Assembly (NCBI GenBank): GCA_902495835.1
Contig: CABUYS010000022.1
Span: forward strand, 1 to 16,493
Reading direction: 5' to 3'
Length of the DNA: 16,493 nucleotides
Origin: an uncultured Oscillospiraceae bacterium
GTDB taxonomy: Bacteria > Bacillota > Clostridia > Oscillospirales > Acutalibacteraceae
A program made the position numbers and the translations under genes. This document shows positions 1-5,532 of the stretch, one piece after another (within the stretch, counting starts at the first letter, position 1; every line of letters starts with the position of its first letter). The notes beneath the pieces were generated by a model that searched no databases, was not told where the DNA came from, and saw only the letters and a program-made list of their open reading frames with translations.

Positions 1-412
1 CATCGGCTGAGCGAAATAAGGGTGTGTTTTTGTTACGCGCACGGTAATAACCTGATATATTATCGGTTAGAAATCTAAATGTTCCGTAACCGAGTACGTC
101 TGTTTGAGAATCCATTTTGTCGGAAAAATTTAAGTATACCGAAGAAGGATAGTTTAAATTTTTTAAAGTTTCAAAAATAGTATTTAAAAGAGAATTTTCA
201 CCCGAATACTGCAAAACAGTTCCTTCAAAATCATTTACATTGTTGTAATCAAGGCTGTGAACTATTAAAAAATTTTTTTGATTGCTCAAAACAGCTACAG
301 CAGGTACAATGGTTTTATCGGTTACAAATTTTGAAAAATACGGATCGCTTTTTTCGGAGCAGTACATTATCCATACGGAATTTTCTTCTATAGATATTTT
401 ATTACTGTACAT
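1..412 (-). CDS. M24/creatinase-like metallopeptidase, N-terminal part (partial)
   Basis: The minus strand is open from an ATG at 412-410 to the window edge, giving 137 N-terminal residues. A GAAAGG ribosome site lies about 11 bases before the ATG. The protein begins MYSNKISIEENSVWIMYCSE, then has a SDPYFSKF stretch and, further on, DVLGYGTFRFLT. This resembles the N-terminal creatinase-type domain of Xaa-Pro aminopeptidase-like M24 proteins, where a 'W-I-x-Y ... s-D-P-x-F' segment is common. The C-terminal pita-bread domain with the metal ligands would lie outside the window, so catalytic competence cannot be judged. The gene is divergent from the ThiT-like gene, with a short spacer. The family call rests on pattern memory only. 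Confidence 0.5.
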   Translation of the reverse strand, partial: MYSNKISIEENSVWIMYCSEKSDPYFSKFVTDKTIVPAVAVLSNQKNFLIVHSLDYNNVNDFEGTVLQYSGENSLLNTIFETLKNLNYPSSVYLNFSDKMDSQTDVLGYGTFRFLTDNISGYYRARNKNTPLFRSAD

Positions 413-548
413 TTTAATTCAGCCTTTCGTATCGCGAATAGTTTTCTTAAAAAAATTATATTACTATTTTACTACAATTAAAAGCGAGATGTTTTAAATA
501 AAAACTTTAAAAACAAAAATTATACCAGAAATTGCTCTTGTAATATCT

Positions 549-1052
549 TTGTGTACGGTTTTAAGCTTTATTTCCGTTTTAAAACTGCCGTTGGGAGGGA
601 AAATAACGCTCGGGCAATCGGTTCCTATAATTTTATTTTCTTATAAAAGAGGAGCAAAATATGCAATAAGAGCCGGAATGCTGTACGGTGCTTTTAAAGC
701 ATTGTTTTCTGTACATATTTTTCCTGCATCAAGTTTTTTATCTTTTGTATTAATAATTATACTGGATTATGTTTTGCCTTATACGTTTATGGGGATGTCA
801 TCGTTATTTGTTCCTTTTTTTAAAAGGAGAAGACTTAATATTTTAATTTCGTGCTTTTTATCTCATATGTTTAAATTATTTTGCTCGGTTGTTTCGGGCG
901 TTTTGTGCTGGAAAAGTTATGTTCCTTCTAATTTAAATATATGGCTGTATTCTTTTTTATATAATAGCTCTTATGTAGTGCCGGAAACAATTGTATCGCT
1001 TGTGGTAATTTTTTTAATTTTAAATTATTTATCTGAAAAAAGCTTTATATAA
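549..1052 (+). CDS. thiT: ThiT-like energy-coupled thiamine transporter S component (start uncertain)
   Basis: This is a hydrophobic protein of the ThiT/YuaJ family, the substrate-binding membrane subunit of an ECF transporter for thiamine. The sequence shows the family pattern L-P-x-GGKITLGQSVPI near the start, ILDYVLPYTFMG in the middle, SGVLCWKSYVP, and WLYSFLYNSSYVVPE near the end. About five or six membrane spans are expected. The first usable start is TTG at 549, but homology-like sequence extends back to 498 (IKTLKTKIIPEIALVIS), where the frame has ATA, preceded in frame by ATG-TTT-TAA (489-497). The true N-terminus may therefore be lost or use a non-standard start. The His that I expect a few residues before the SG motif is absent (KLFCSVVSG). 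No TPP riboswitch fits in the short spacer upstream. Confidence 0.7.
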   Translation: MCTVLSFISVLKLPLGGKITLGQSVPIILFSYKRGAKYAIRAGMLYGAFKALFSVHIFPASSFLSFVLIIILDYVLPYTFMGMSSLFVPFFKRRRLNILISCFLSHMFKLFCSVVSGVLCWKSYVPSNLNIWLYSFLYNSSYVVPETIVSLVVIFLILNYLSEKSFI

Positions 1053-1079
1053 ATTTATGTGTTTTTCATAAATAATATT
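1053..1079 (+). terminator. Weak AT-rich hairpin after the ThiT-like gene
   Basis: ATTTATG (1053-1059) pairs with CATAAAT (1067-1073) around a 7-base loop and is followed by an AT-rich, T-containing run. It may end the transporter transcript, but the stem has almost no G+C. Confidence 0.3.
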
Positions 1080-1172
1080 TTTTAAAAAGAATTTTATTAA
1101 ACGCAGTTATTTGACAATTGTTATATATTGATAATATTTTATGTCGCAAAATAAAAAAATTATATAAAACTA

Positions 1173-1201
1173 TTTACAAACAAATACCTTTTTGGTATTA
1201 T
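1173..1201 (+). promoter_or_regulatory. Sigma-A promoter of the double-glycine peptide array
   Basis: TTTACA (1173-1178), a 17-base spacer and TATTAT (1196-1201) form a near-consensus promoter. The predicted start is near 1208, leaving a leader of about 37 bases before the first peptide gene. A second, weaker possibility lies upstream, with TTGACA at 1111-1116 and AT-rich -10-like sequence after it. Confidence 0.7.
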
Positions 1202-1244
1202 ATGTAAGTGTACTATTTTGTTGAATACTAAGGAGGGTGATTTT

Positions 1245-1607
1245 ATGAATGAAAACGAAAAAATGCAGGAAATCGATATGGACGCTCTTGAAAAAGTTGC
1301 AGGAGGTGGTGGAAAATTTAAAGGAATAATTCAAACAATACAGATGTCCGAGAAAGAAAAAAGAGAGATAAATTCATTGATTTTAAAGCACTTTAGTTTA
1401 TTAAGCGAATTAGGATGGTTACAAGCGGAAATGAATATGACTGACAAAAATACAGAACGGTATAATTTGCTTAAAGAGCAATTGTCGAAAATTGGTTTGG
1501 AATATGATACAACGGGAAATAAATTGGTAGATTTAGCAAAAAAATATCCTAATTGTCTCGGTTTGGAATTGTTTTCACCTCAAAGTGAAGATTTATACTA
1601 TAAATAA
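1245..1607 (+). CDS. Double-glycine leader small protein 1 (array member)
   Basis: The protein has 120 residues. The start is ATG 1245 because AAGGAGGG (1230-1237) sits at ideal distance; an in-frame TTG at 1218 lies upstream of that site. The leader ends QEIDMDALEKVAGG at residues 8-21, a classic bacteriocin-type double-glycine processing motif with hydrophobic residues at -4 and -7. The predicted mature part is about 99 residues, charged and helical, with a MSEKEKREINSLI segment and a near-terminal LAKKYPNCLGLELF segment. Both segments recur in other members. Leaders of this kind are normally cut by a C39 peptidase/ABC exporter, but none is encoded here. The mature part is not a recognised bacteriocin and looks too charged to be a typical class II one. 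First gene after the promoter. Confidence 0.75.
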   Translation: MNENEKMQEIDMDALEKVAGGGGKFKGIIQTIQMSEKEKREINSLILKHFSLLSELGWLQAEMNMTDKNTERYNLLKEQLSKIGLEYDTTGNKLVDLAKKYPNCLGLELFSPQSEDLYYK

Positions 1608-1613
1608 ATTTCA

Positions 1614-1967
1614 TTAAACGAAGAAAAAGTTATACAGGAAGTTACTACAGAAAATCTTGAAAATGTCGCAGGTGGAAATTCGTACACGGACAAGATTGAA
1701 CGAGACATTCAAAATTTGGTAATGACTCAATAAGAAAAAATGAAATAAATTCATTGCTTAGAAAGTATAATTTTTGTCGTGTTGATGCGATAGTGACAGC
1801 TCATAGGGTGTGTTAATGAATTTCGTCAAAATCCATTCAATCCGAAAATAAAAAAAGAACCTGTAGAAAAATCATAAGCGGAAACCACTGAGGGTAAACT
1901 AAGAGCTTATGCCGAAAAATACTCTAATTATCACGGTTTGGAACAATTTGTAAAACAAGACAAATAG
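1614..1967 (+). pseudogene. Decayed double-glycine leader gene (array member, broken)
   Basis: A sixth array member can be reconstructed. The leader QEVTTENLENVAGG is intact in one frame, but the ribosome site and ATG are missing. The upstream sequence TTTCATTAAACG looks like the intergenic TTTTATTAAGGAGG of the next gene with the start region deleted. An in-frame TAA follows MTQ (1731-1733), where paralogues have Lys. One base is then lost, after which EINSLLRKY reappears in another frame. A later frame change restores the C-terminal part, which carries a further TAA before ending LRAYAEKYSNYHGLEQF. The boundaries are my reconstruction, and no product is expected. Confidence 0.75.
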
Positions 1968-2020
1968 ATGTTTAAAAAATTATAATATTGAAAATAAATT
2001 TTATTAAGGAGGAGAAAATC

Positions 2021-2323
2021 ATGGGAGAAGAAATTAAAGGAAAGGAAAAAATGGAAATAAATAATGGAATTGAAGCACTTAACGAAGAAGATTTGGGAGA
2101 AGTAGTAGGTGGGGGTTTGATAGGTAAAATTAAAGAAAAACGTCAGACCGCACAGGCGTCAAAAGAATTATCAAAGCTATTTGGCGAAGATGTTAGCCTA
2201 AATGATCTTCTTGAATTTTATAACAAGAGTCCTCAAAAGGAGTGGGAGATCTTACTGGTAGATATGGCCGAAAGATATCATAACATTTCTAAATTAGATC
2301 CTTTCAGGAATAAAAAATATTAA
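2021..2323 (+). CDS. Double-glycine leader small protein 2 (array member)
   Basis: The protein has 100 residues. ATG 2021 is chosen because AAGGAGGAG lies just upstream; an in-frame TTG at 1988 precedes that ribosome site. The leader ends EALNEEDLGEVVGG, followed by GLIGKIKEKRQ. The mature part is short and charged, with a SLNDLLEFY helix and a C-terminal AERYHNISKLDPF segment matching the other members. VVGG replaces the usual VAGG, a conservative change at -3. It belongs to the same subfamily as members 1 and 3, but the central MS-K-EKK-EI segment is poorly conserved (QASKELSKLFG). No cysteines are present, so disulfides and lanthionines are excluded for this member. Function unknown; export by an unlinked C39-type transporter is inferred from the leader only. 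Confidence 0.72.
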   Translation: MGEEIKGKEKMEINNGIEALNEEDLGEVVGGGLIGKIKEKRQTAQASKELSKLFGEDVSLNDLLEFYNKSPQKEWEILLVDMAERYHNISKLDPFRNKKY

Positions 2324-2352
2324 ATTAAACGTATTAAAGGAGGAAGAAAATC

Positions 2353-2691
2353 ATGGAAAAAGAAATTGAAAATAAAAAAATTAACAAAAACGAAGAGATG
2401 CAAGCGGTTGACGAAAAAAGTTTGCAAAGTGTTGCAGGTGGTGGTGTCGTAGACAAAATCAAAGAAATGTGGCAGAGACTTAGGATGTCAAGGAAAGAAA
2501 AGAAAGAAATAGAATCTTTACTCTCTGAATATCGCCAATATCATAGCCGAGACTTTCCTATTAGGATGCTTTATGCAGGGCCGGATTATTATATGCGTGA
2601 AGAAAGGATTACCAGTAGGCTAAGTTTCTATGCTGATAAATATCCTAATATTTCTGAATTAAAACGTTTCAGAAAAAATAAAAAAGTTTAA
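2353..2691 (+). CDS. Double-glycine leader small protein 3 (array member)
   Basis: The protein has 112 residues and starts at ATG 2353, after AAAGGAGGAAG. The leader ends MQAVDEKSLQSVAGG and is followed by GVVDKIKEMW. The predicted mature part contains RMSRKEKKEIESLLSEY, an amphipathic helix shared with member 1 and the decayed copy, then a Tyr-rich stretch (MLYAGPDYYMREE), and ends ADKYPNISELKRF plus a basic tail. It lacks cysteine. The spacing to its neighbours is about 30 bases on each side, consistent with one transcript. The repeated C-terminal KYPNI-x-x-L-x-x-F block shows that the mature regions, and not only the leaders, are homologous, so the array arose by tandem duplication. Confidence 0.75.
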   Translation: MEKEIENKKINKNEEMQAVDEKSLQSVAGGGVVDKIKEMWQRLRMSRKEKKEIESLLSEYRQYHSRDFPIRMLYAGPDYYMREERITSRLSFYADKYPNISELKRFRKNKKV

Positions 2692-2718
2692 ACTGAATTT
2701 TTAAAGGAGGAAAAAGCA

Positions 2719-3120
2719 ATGAATAATAAAATTAAAGATACAGAAAAAATAGAAACAAAAAATTTGGAAAGTATACCGAGTAAAAATGATTTGCCTGATG
2801 TAAAAAGTAAAGAACATTATGAAAAATTGGTTATAGAGCGCAGATTAAACTCATACGAGAAGAGTAAAAATGCACAAGAAACATCTTCTAGCGAAGATGC
2901 GCAAGAGGTAAGCACGGAAGATTTAAACGATGTTGCGGGTGGGAAAGGACAAATCAGACGTCTTATTGATCGTTTTTTGGAACCCCCTGTTCCGAAATCT
3001 CTCCGCATTCCTATGGACAAATATGCCGGACCTCCTTCAAAATTTATGATACCAAAATCATTAACACCTGAGGAATGGAAAAAAATAAAAGAAAGAAAAA
3101 AGGAAAAAGAAAGAAATTGA
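2719..3120 (+). CDS. Double-glycine protein 4 with long leader and proline-rich mature part
   Basis: The protein has 133 residues and starts at ATG 2719, after AAAGGAGG. Its leader is unusually long: VSTEDLNDVAGG ends at about residue 75, against about 20-30 in the other members. The extension is acidic and Ser-rich. The predicted mature part is only about 58 residues: a basic helix (QIRRLIDRFL), then a Pro-rich segment with EPPVPKSLRIP and YAGPPSKFMIPKS, then a highly charged tail (EEWKKIKERKKEKERN). It is unrelated by eye to the mature parts of members 1-3 but resembles member 5, which also has a Tyr-Gly/Ala-Pro segment and a Lys/Glu tail. Function unknown. Confidence 0.7.
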   Translation: MNNKIKDTEKIETKNLESIPSKNDLPDVKSKEHYEKLVIERRLNSYEKSKNAQETSSSEDAQEVSTEDLNDVAGGKGQIRRLIDRFLEPPVPKSLRIPMDKYAGPPSKFMIPKSLTPEEWKKIKERKKEKERN

Positions 3121-3227
3121 GTAAAAAATATAGAGAATTCTGAAATTAACTGAGATATTAGTGAAAATAGCTCGAATTTGTAACCGAAATATTTTAAAAA
3201 TTTATGATATTATGAGGAGAAAAAATG

Positions 3228-3512
3228 ATGAGTGATAAAATTATAGATACAGAAATAATAAATGAAAATGAAGAAATCACTATAGAAGATTTAGATGGCG
3301 TCGCAGGTGGAAAGGCACCTGTTTATAAGAAAAAGTCCGATGATCGTATTGATCCGGGATTGTTGATGTTAGCATATGGTGCACCACTGCCATCAAAAAC
3401 ATTTGAAGAAGCACTAAAAGAAATAAAAAAGAAAAAGCAAGAGAAAGAGAAAGAGAAAGAAATAAATCAAGTATCGGATTTAGGAGCTGACGAAAGCAGT
3501 TTGAATCAATAA
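3228..3512 (+). CDS. Double-glycine leader small protein 5 (proline-rich, Lys/Glu tail)
   Basis: The protein has 94 residues from ATG 3228; the adjacent ATG at 3225 is also possible. GAGGAG (3214-3219) is 8 bases before 3228 and 5 before 3225. The leader ends NEEITIEDLDGVAGG and is followed by KAPVYKKKSDD. The mature part has IDPGLLMLAYGAPLPSK, then a strongly charged Lys/Glu helix (EIKKKKQEKEKEKE) and a polar end. The Y-G/A-P plus P-S-K pattern and the charged tail are shared with member 4, so the two form a second subfamily. It is the last array member before the amidase gene, separated by 72 bases that hold a hairpin. About 105 bases without recognisable content separate it from member 4. 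Confidence 0.68.
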   Translation: MSDKIIDTEIINENEEITIEDLDGVAGGKAPVYKKKSDDRIDPGLLMLAYGAPLPSKTFEEALKEIKKKKQEKEKEKEINQVSDLGADESSLNQ

Positions 3513-3534
3513 CCAAAATTTTAAATAGTAAACA

Positions 3535-3581
3535 ATCACACCTTTTAAGTATGTTTGATAGTATATATTAAAGGGTGTGAT
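3535..3581 (+). promoter_or_regulatory. Hairpin that buries the amidase ribosome-binding site
   Basis: ATCACACCTTTTAA (3535-3548) pairs over 14 positions with TTAAAGGGTGTGAT (3568-3581), with one G-U pair and a 19-base loop. The 3' arm contains the sequence that best matches a ribosome site for the amidase (AAAGGGTGTGAT, close to the consensus AAAGGAGGTGAT), 3 bases before its TTG start. Folding would hide the site; alternatively the structure plus the following ATTTT could act as a weak attenuator. Confidence 0.55.
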
Positions 3582-3584
3582 ATT

Positions 3585-4148
3585 TTGGCTATAAAAATAT
3601 TTATTGATCAAGGACATAATCCCCAGGGAGTAAACGCGGGAGCGGAAGGCTTTGGTTTAAGGGAACAGGATATTACATACAATGTCGGTATGTATTTGGC
3701 GAATTTTTTGAGGGAAGATTCAAGGTTTGAAGTTCGTACATCTAGAACTTCTCCTGAACAAGTATTGGGAACGAGTAATTCAACAAGTTTGGCTGCTCGC
3801 GTAAATGCAGCAAATGATTGGCCCGCAAATTATTTTATCAGCATACATGTAAATGCTAATACAAATCCGGATGTCAATGGCAGTGAGGTATATGTTTATC
3901 AGGAATATACTCAGTCTTATTATTTCGGAGAACACATTTTAAATGCGATAGTTAATCAGTTAGGTACTAAAAATAACGGAGTAAGAGTAAGGCCTTCTCT
4001 TTACGTTCTGAGAAAAACCAACATGCCTGCTGTTTTGGTTGAACTGGCGTACATTACAAATTCTTCTGACGCAGAAAAACTCAGGAACAATCAATATCAA
4101 TTTGCTTCAGCGATTTACAGCGGGATACTAAGCTATTTTGGATTTTGA
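3585..4148 (+). CDS. N-acetylmuramoyl-L-alanine amidase (Amidase_3), no signal peptide
   Basis: This 187-residue zinc amidase cuts the bond between N-acetylmuramic acid and L-alanine in peptidoglycan. The start is TTG 3585, which gives MAIKIFIDQGHNPQG, the normal beginning of this family, 3 bases after a ribosome-site-like sequence. The upstream TTG at 3555 would place that site inside the coding region. Family landmarks: zinc ligands H11 (DQGHNPQG), E27 (GLREQD) and H88 (SIHVNAN), and catalytic-type E153 (VLVELAYITN). The protein is essentially the bare catalytic domain, with no signal peptide and no wall-binding repeats. It would therefore be cytoplasmic unless released by lysis or another export route, as with phage-type or spore mother-cell lysins. 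It directly follows the double-glycine array on the same strand. Confidence 0.9.
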   Translation: MAIKIFIDQGHNPQGVNAGAEGFGLREQDITYNVGMYLANFLREDSRFEVRTSRTSPEQVLGTSNSTSLAARVNAANDWPANYFISIHVNANTNPDVNGSEVYVYQEYTQSYYFGEHILNAIVNQLGTKNNGVRVRPSLYVLRKTNMPAVLVELAYITNSSDAEKLRNNQYQFASAIYSGILSYFGF

Positions 4149-4231
4149 TTAATTAGTGTGCATATGTCGGTGTTTTACGAAAATACTAATATATATATCT
4201 GGAAGTTAATAAAGAACGGAGTTGTATATTT

Positions 4232-4345
4232 ATGAATAACGAAGATAAAAATTCTTCTTCCGAACGTCCGGTTCCGGAAATTCCTCAAAACGACACAGAG
4301 CACACGCATGAACCTGAAAAATCCGAAAATGTAAATAAACAGTAA
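4232..4345 (+). CDS. 37-residue acidic Pro/Glu/Asn-rich peptide
   Basis: ATG 4232 is preceded by CGGAG at about 10 bases, and the frame closes at TAA 4343-4345. The peptide starts MNNEDKNSSSERPVPEIP and ends SENVNKQ. It is very hydrophilic, acidic and rich in Pro, Glu, Asn and Ser, with a THTHEPEK-like stretch and no membrane segment, cysteine or Gly-Gly leader. A terminator-like hairpin begins only a few bases after the stop, which supports a real last gene in the amidase transcript. It is not a holin, since there is no hydrophobic span. Function unknown; the coding call rests on ribosome site, codon use and terminator position. Confidence 0.5.
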   Translation: MNNEDKNSSSERPVPEIPQNDTEHTHEPEKSENVNKQ

Positions 4346-4349
4346 ACTA

Positions 4350-4386
4350 ATGCTTCGAAATGGAAACCGTTTTCCTTTCGAGGCAT
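4350..4386 (+). terminator. Hairpin ending the array/amidase operon
   Basis: ATGCTTCGAAATGGAAA (4350-4366) pairs with TTTCCTTTCGAGGCAT (to 4386), with a G-U pair and a one-base bulge, around a short loop. The following bases are AAATATTT, which is not a strong T-tract, so it may be a weak terminator or RNA-end stabiliser. Confidence 0.55.
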
Positions 4387-4427
4387 AAATATTTAAGGAA
4401 GTATTTGAGAAAACCCTTATTTATTCG

Positions 4428-4452
4428 AATTTATTTCTTGAGCAAATAAATT
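4428..4452. repeat. AT-only inverted repeat in the spacer before the Spo0A-like gene
   Basis: AATTTATTT (4428-4436) and AAATAAATT (4444-4452) are a perfect 9-base inverted repeat with a 7-base loop. The spacer 4387-4587 otherwise shows nothing I can name. The repeat could be a backup terminator or simply AT-rich chance. Confidence 0.3.
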
Positions 4453-4587
4453 TATTTGGAAATTTTTGTAATTTGTTTTATAATAGGTATGTGATCAATT
4501 TCGATTATACTTTTTGCTTAAATTTCCAATTTAAATATTAATGTTTTTTACTATTTAAACAAACATTAATTTTTTTGAAATTGGCTG

Positions 4588-4616
4588 TTGATTTTTAATG
4601 TATTAGGAAATATAAT
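4588..4616 (+). promoter_or_regulatory. Sigma-A promoter of the Spo0A-like gene
   Basis: TTGATT (4588-4593), a 17-base spacer and TATAAT (4611-4616) lie about 60 bases before the start codon. This makes the regulator a separate transcription unit from the amidase operon. Confidence 0.7.
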
Positions 4617-4676
4617 GGAAACTAAGTGTGATTTAAAATCACATGAAAATATAATAAACTATAAATTTAGCTTGGG

Positions 4677-5432
4677 ATGGTACTAATGGAGTCAGAATGT
4701 AAAAATTCAAAAATAAGAGTTTTAATTATTGAAGACTGTGTAGAAGAAAGAAGGAAACTTCTAAATTTTTTGAGCGGAGACCCTGATATTGAAATATGTA
4801 CGTTTTTTAGCAGTGGATTTGATGTTATTTCCGGTATAAAATTTCATAAACCGGATGTAGTTGTTGTTGACTTTTTAGCAACAGATGCAGATAAAACGAT
4901 AGTGCTTGACAAAATAAATTCTTCAAATATAGAAAATAAACCAAGAATTATCGTGACTTCTTCTTTGGATAATGTTAATGTTTTTGAAAAAGCTTTCAGC
5001 TATGGAATTGATTATTATATAAGAAAACCTATAATATTCTCTTTGCTTCGTGACGCTATCATACTCGTTACTAGAGGAAGACGTACTGATGAAATAAACG
5101 AATCGGTCAAGATGGCGCAAATAAAAACCACTGTCAGGTCAATGGGTATTCCTGTAAATGTTTTAGGTTATAAGTACATAACGGAATCTATCAAACATAT
5201 GATTAATTCGGAAAAAGCAGTATTTTTAAGTGAGGTCTACAAAATTATAAGCAAGGACCACGATACGTCTTTAGAATGCGTAGAAGTGTCTATACGAAAT
5301 GCTATAAGAAAAGCAATGCGCTTACAAACTGAAGAGTTTAAAAGTACTTTTGCATTTTGTGATTTTCGTCCAAGTAATTCAATATTTCTTGCGACTTTAA
5401 GAGAAATTGTATTTTCAAATTTGCACAAGTAG
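4677..5432 (+). CDS. Divergent Spo0A-like response regulator
   Basis: The protein has 251 residues (Spo0A is usually about 260-270). The N-terminal receiver domain shows the acidic pair E19-D20, phospho-acceptor D65 (VVVVDFLATD), T94 and K117 (IRKP). The C-terminal half matches the Spo0A effector domain in order: MGIPVNVLGYKYI near 156-168 (Spo0A: IGVPAHIKGYxYL), SIRNAIRKAM near 205-214 (AIRHAIEVAW) and RPSNSIFLATL near 231-241 (KPTNSEFIAM). The recognition-helix region reads SLECVEVSIRNAIR where Spo0A has SRVERAIRHAIE, so residues expected to contact the 0A box are changed. The start is ATG 4677; ATG 4686 is equally possible, and the ribosome site is weak for both. It is a paralogue with probably altered targets, perhaps the adjacent peptide/amidase genes. 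It is not the canonical spo0A. Confidence 0.8.
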   Translation: MVLMESECKNSKIRVLIIEDCVEERRKLLNFLSGDPDIEICTFFSSGFDVISGIKFHKPDVVVVDFLATDADKTIVLDKINSSNIENKPRIIVTSSLDNVNVFEKAFSYGIDYYIRKPIIFSLLRDAIILVTRGRRTDEINESVKMAQIKTTVRSMGIPVNVLGYKYITESIKHMINSEKAVFLSEVYKIISKDHDTSLECVEVSIRNAIRKAMRLQTEEFKSTFAFCDFRPSNSIFLATLREIVFSNLHK

Positions 5433-5500
5433 TTTGTAAAGAGTGTTTATAGCATTTTAATTTAAGTAATAAATCCTATTTTATTTAAATAAAATGAAAG

Positions 5501-5532
5501 TCGGACATCTTTTTAGAATGTCCGATGTTTTG
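5501..5532 (+). terminator. Terminator after the Spo0A-like gene
   Basis: TCGGACAT (5501-5508) and ATGTCCGA (5518-5525) form a perfect 8-base stem around a 9-base loop, followed by TGTTTTG. It is placed about 70 bases after the regulator stop and before the IS remnant. Confidence 0.65.

Noticed and set aside
282..497. 71-codon plus-strand frame before the ThiT-like gene
   Set aside because: It lies mostly opposite the M24-like gene, starts at TTG without a ribosome site and has no family features.
413..548. TPP riboswitch upstream of the ThiT-like gene
   Set aside because: The divergent spacer is too short and lacks the conserved CUGAGA and related THI-box elements.
1988..2020. Upstream TTG start for double-glycine protein 2
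   Set aside because: The AAGGAGGAG ribosome site would fall inside the coding region; ATG 2021 is correctly spaced.
1230..3512. CRISPR-like or simple tandem repeat array
   Set aside because: The repetition is at protein level (leader motif and C-terminal block) with variable spacing; there are no short identical DNA repeats with unique spacers.
3280..3516. Minus-strand frame rich in Leu, Ser and Phe
   Set aside because: It is the antisense of the Lys/Glu-rich tail of double-glycine protein 5.
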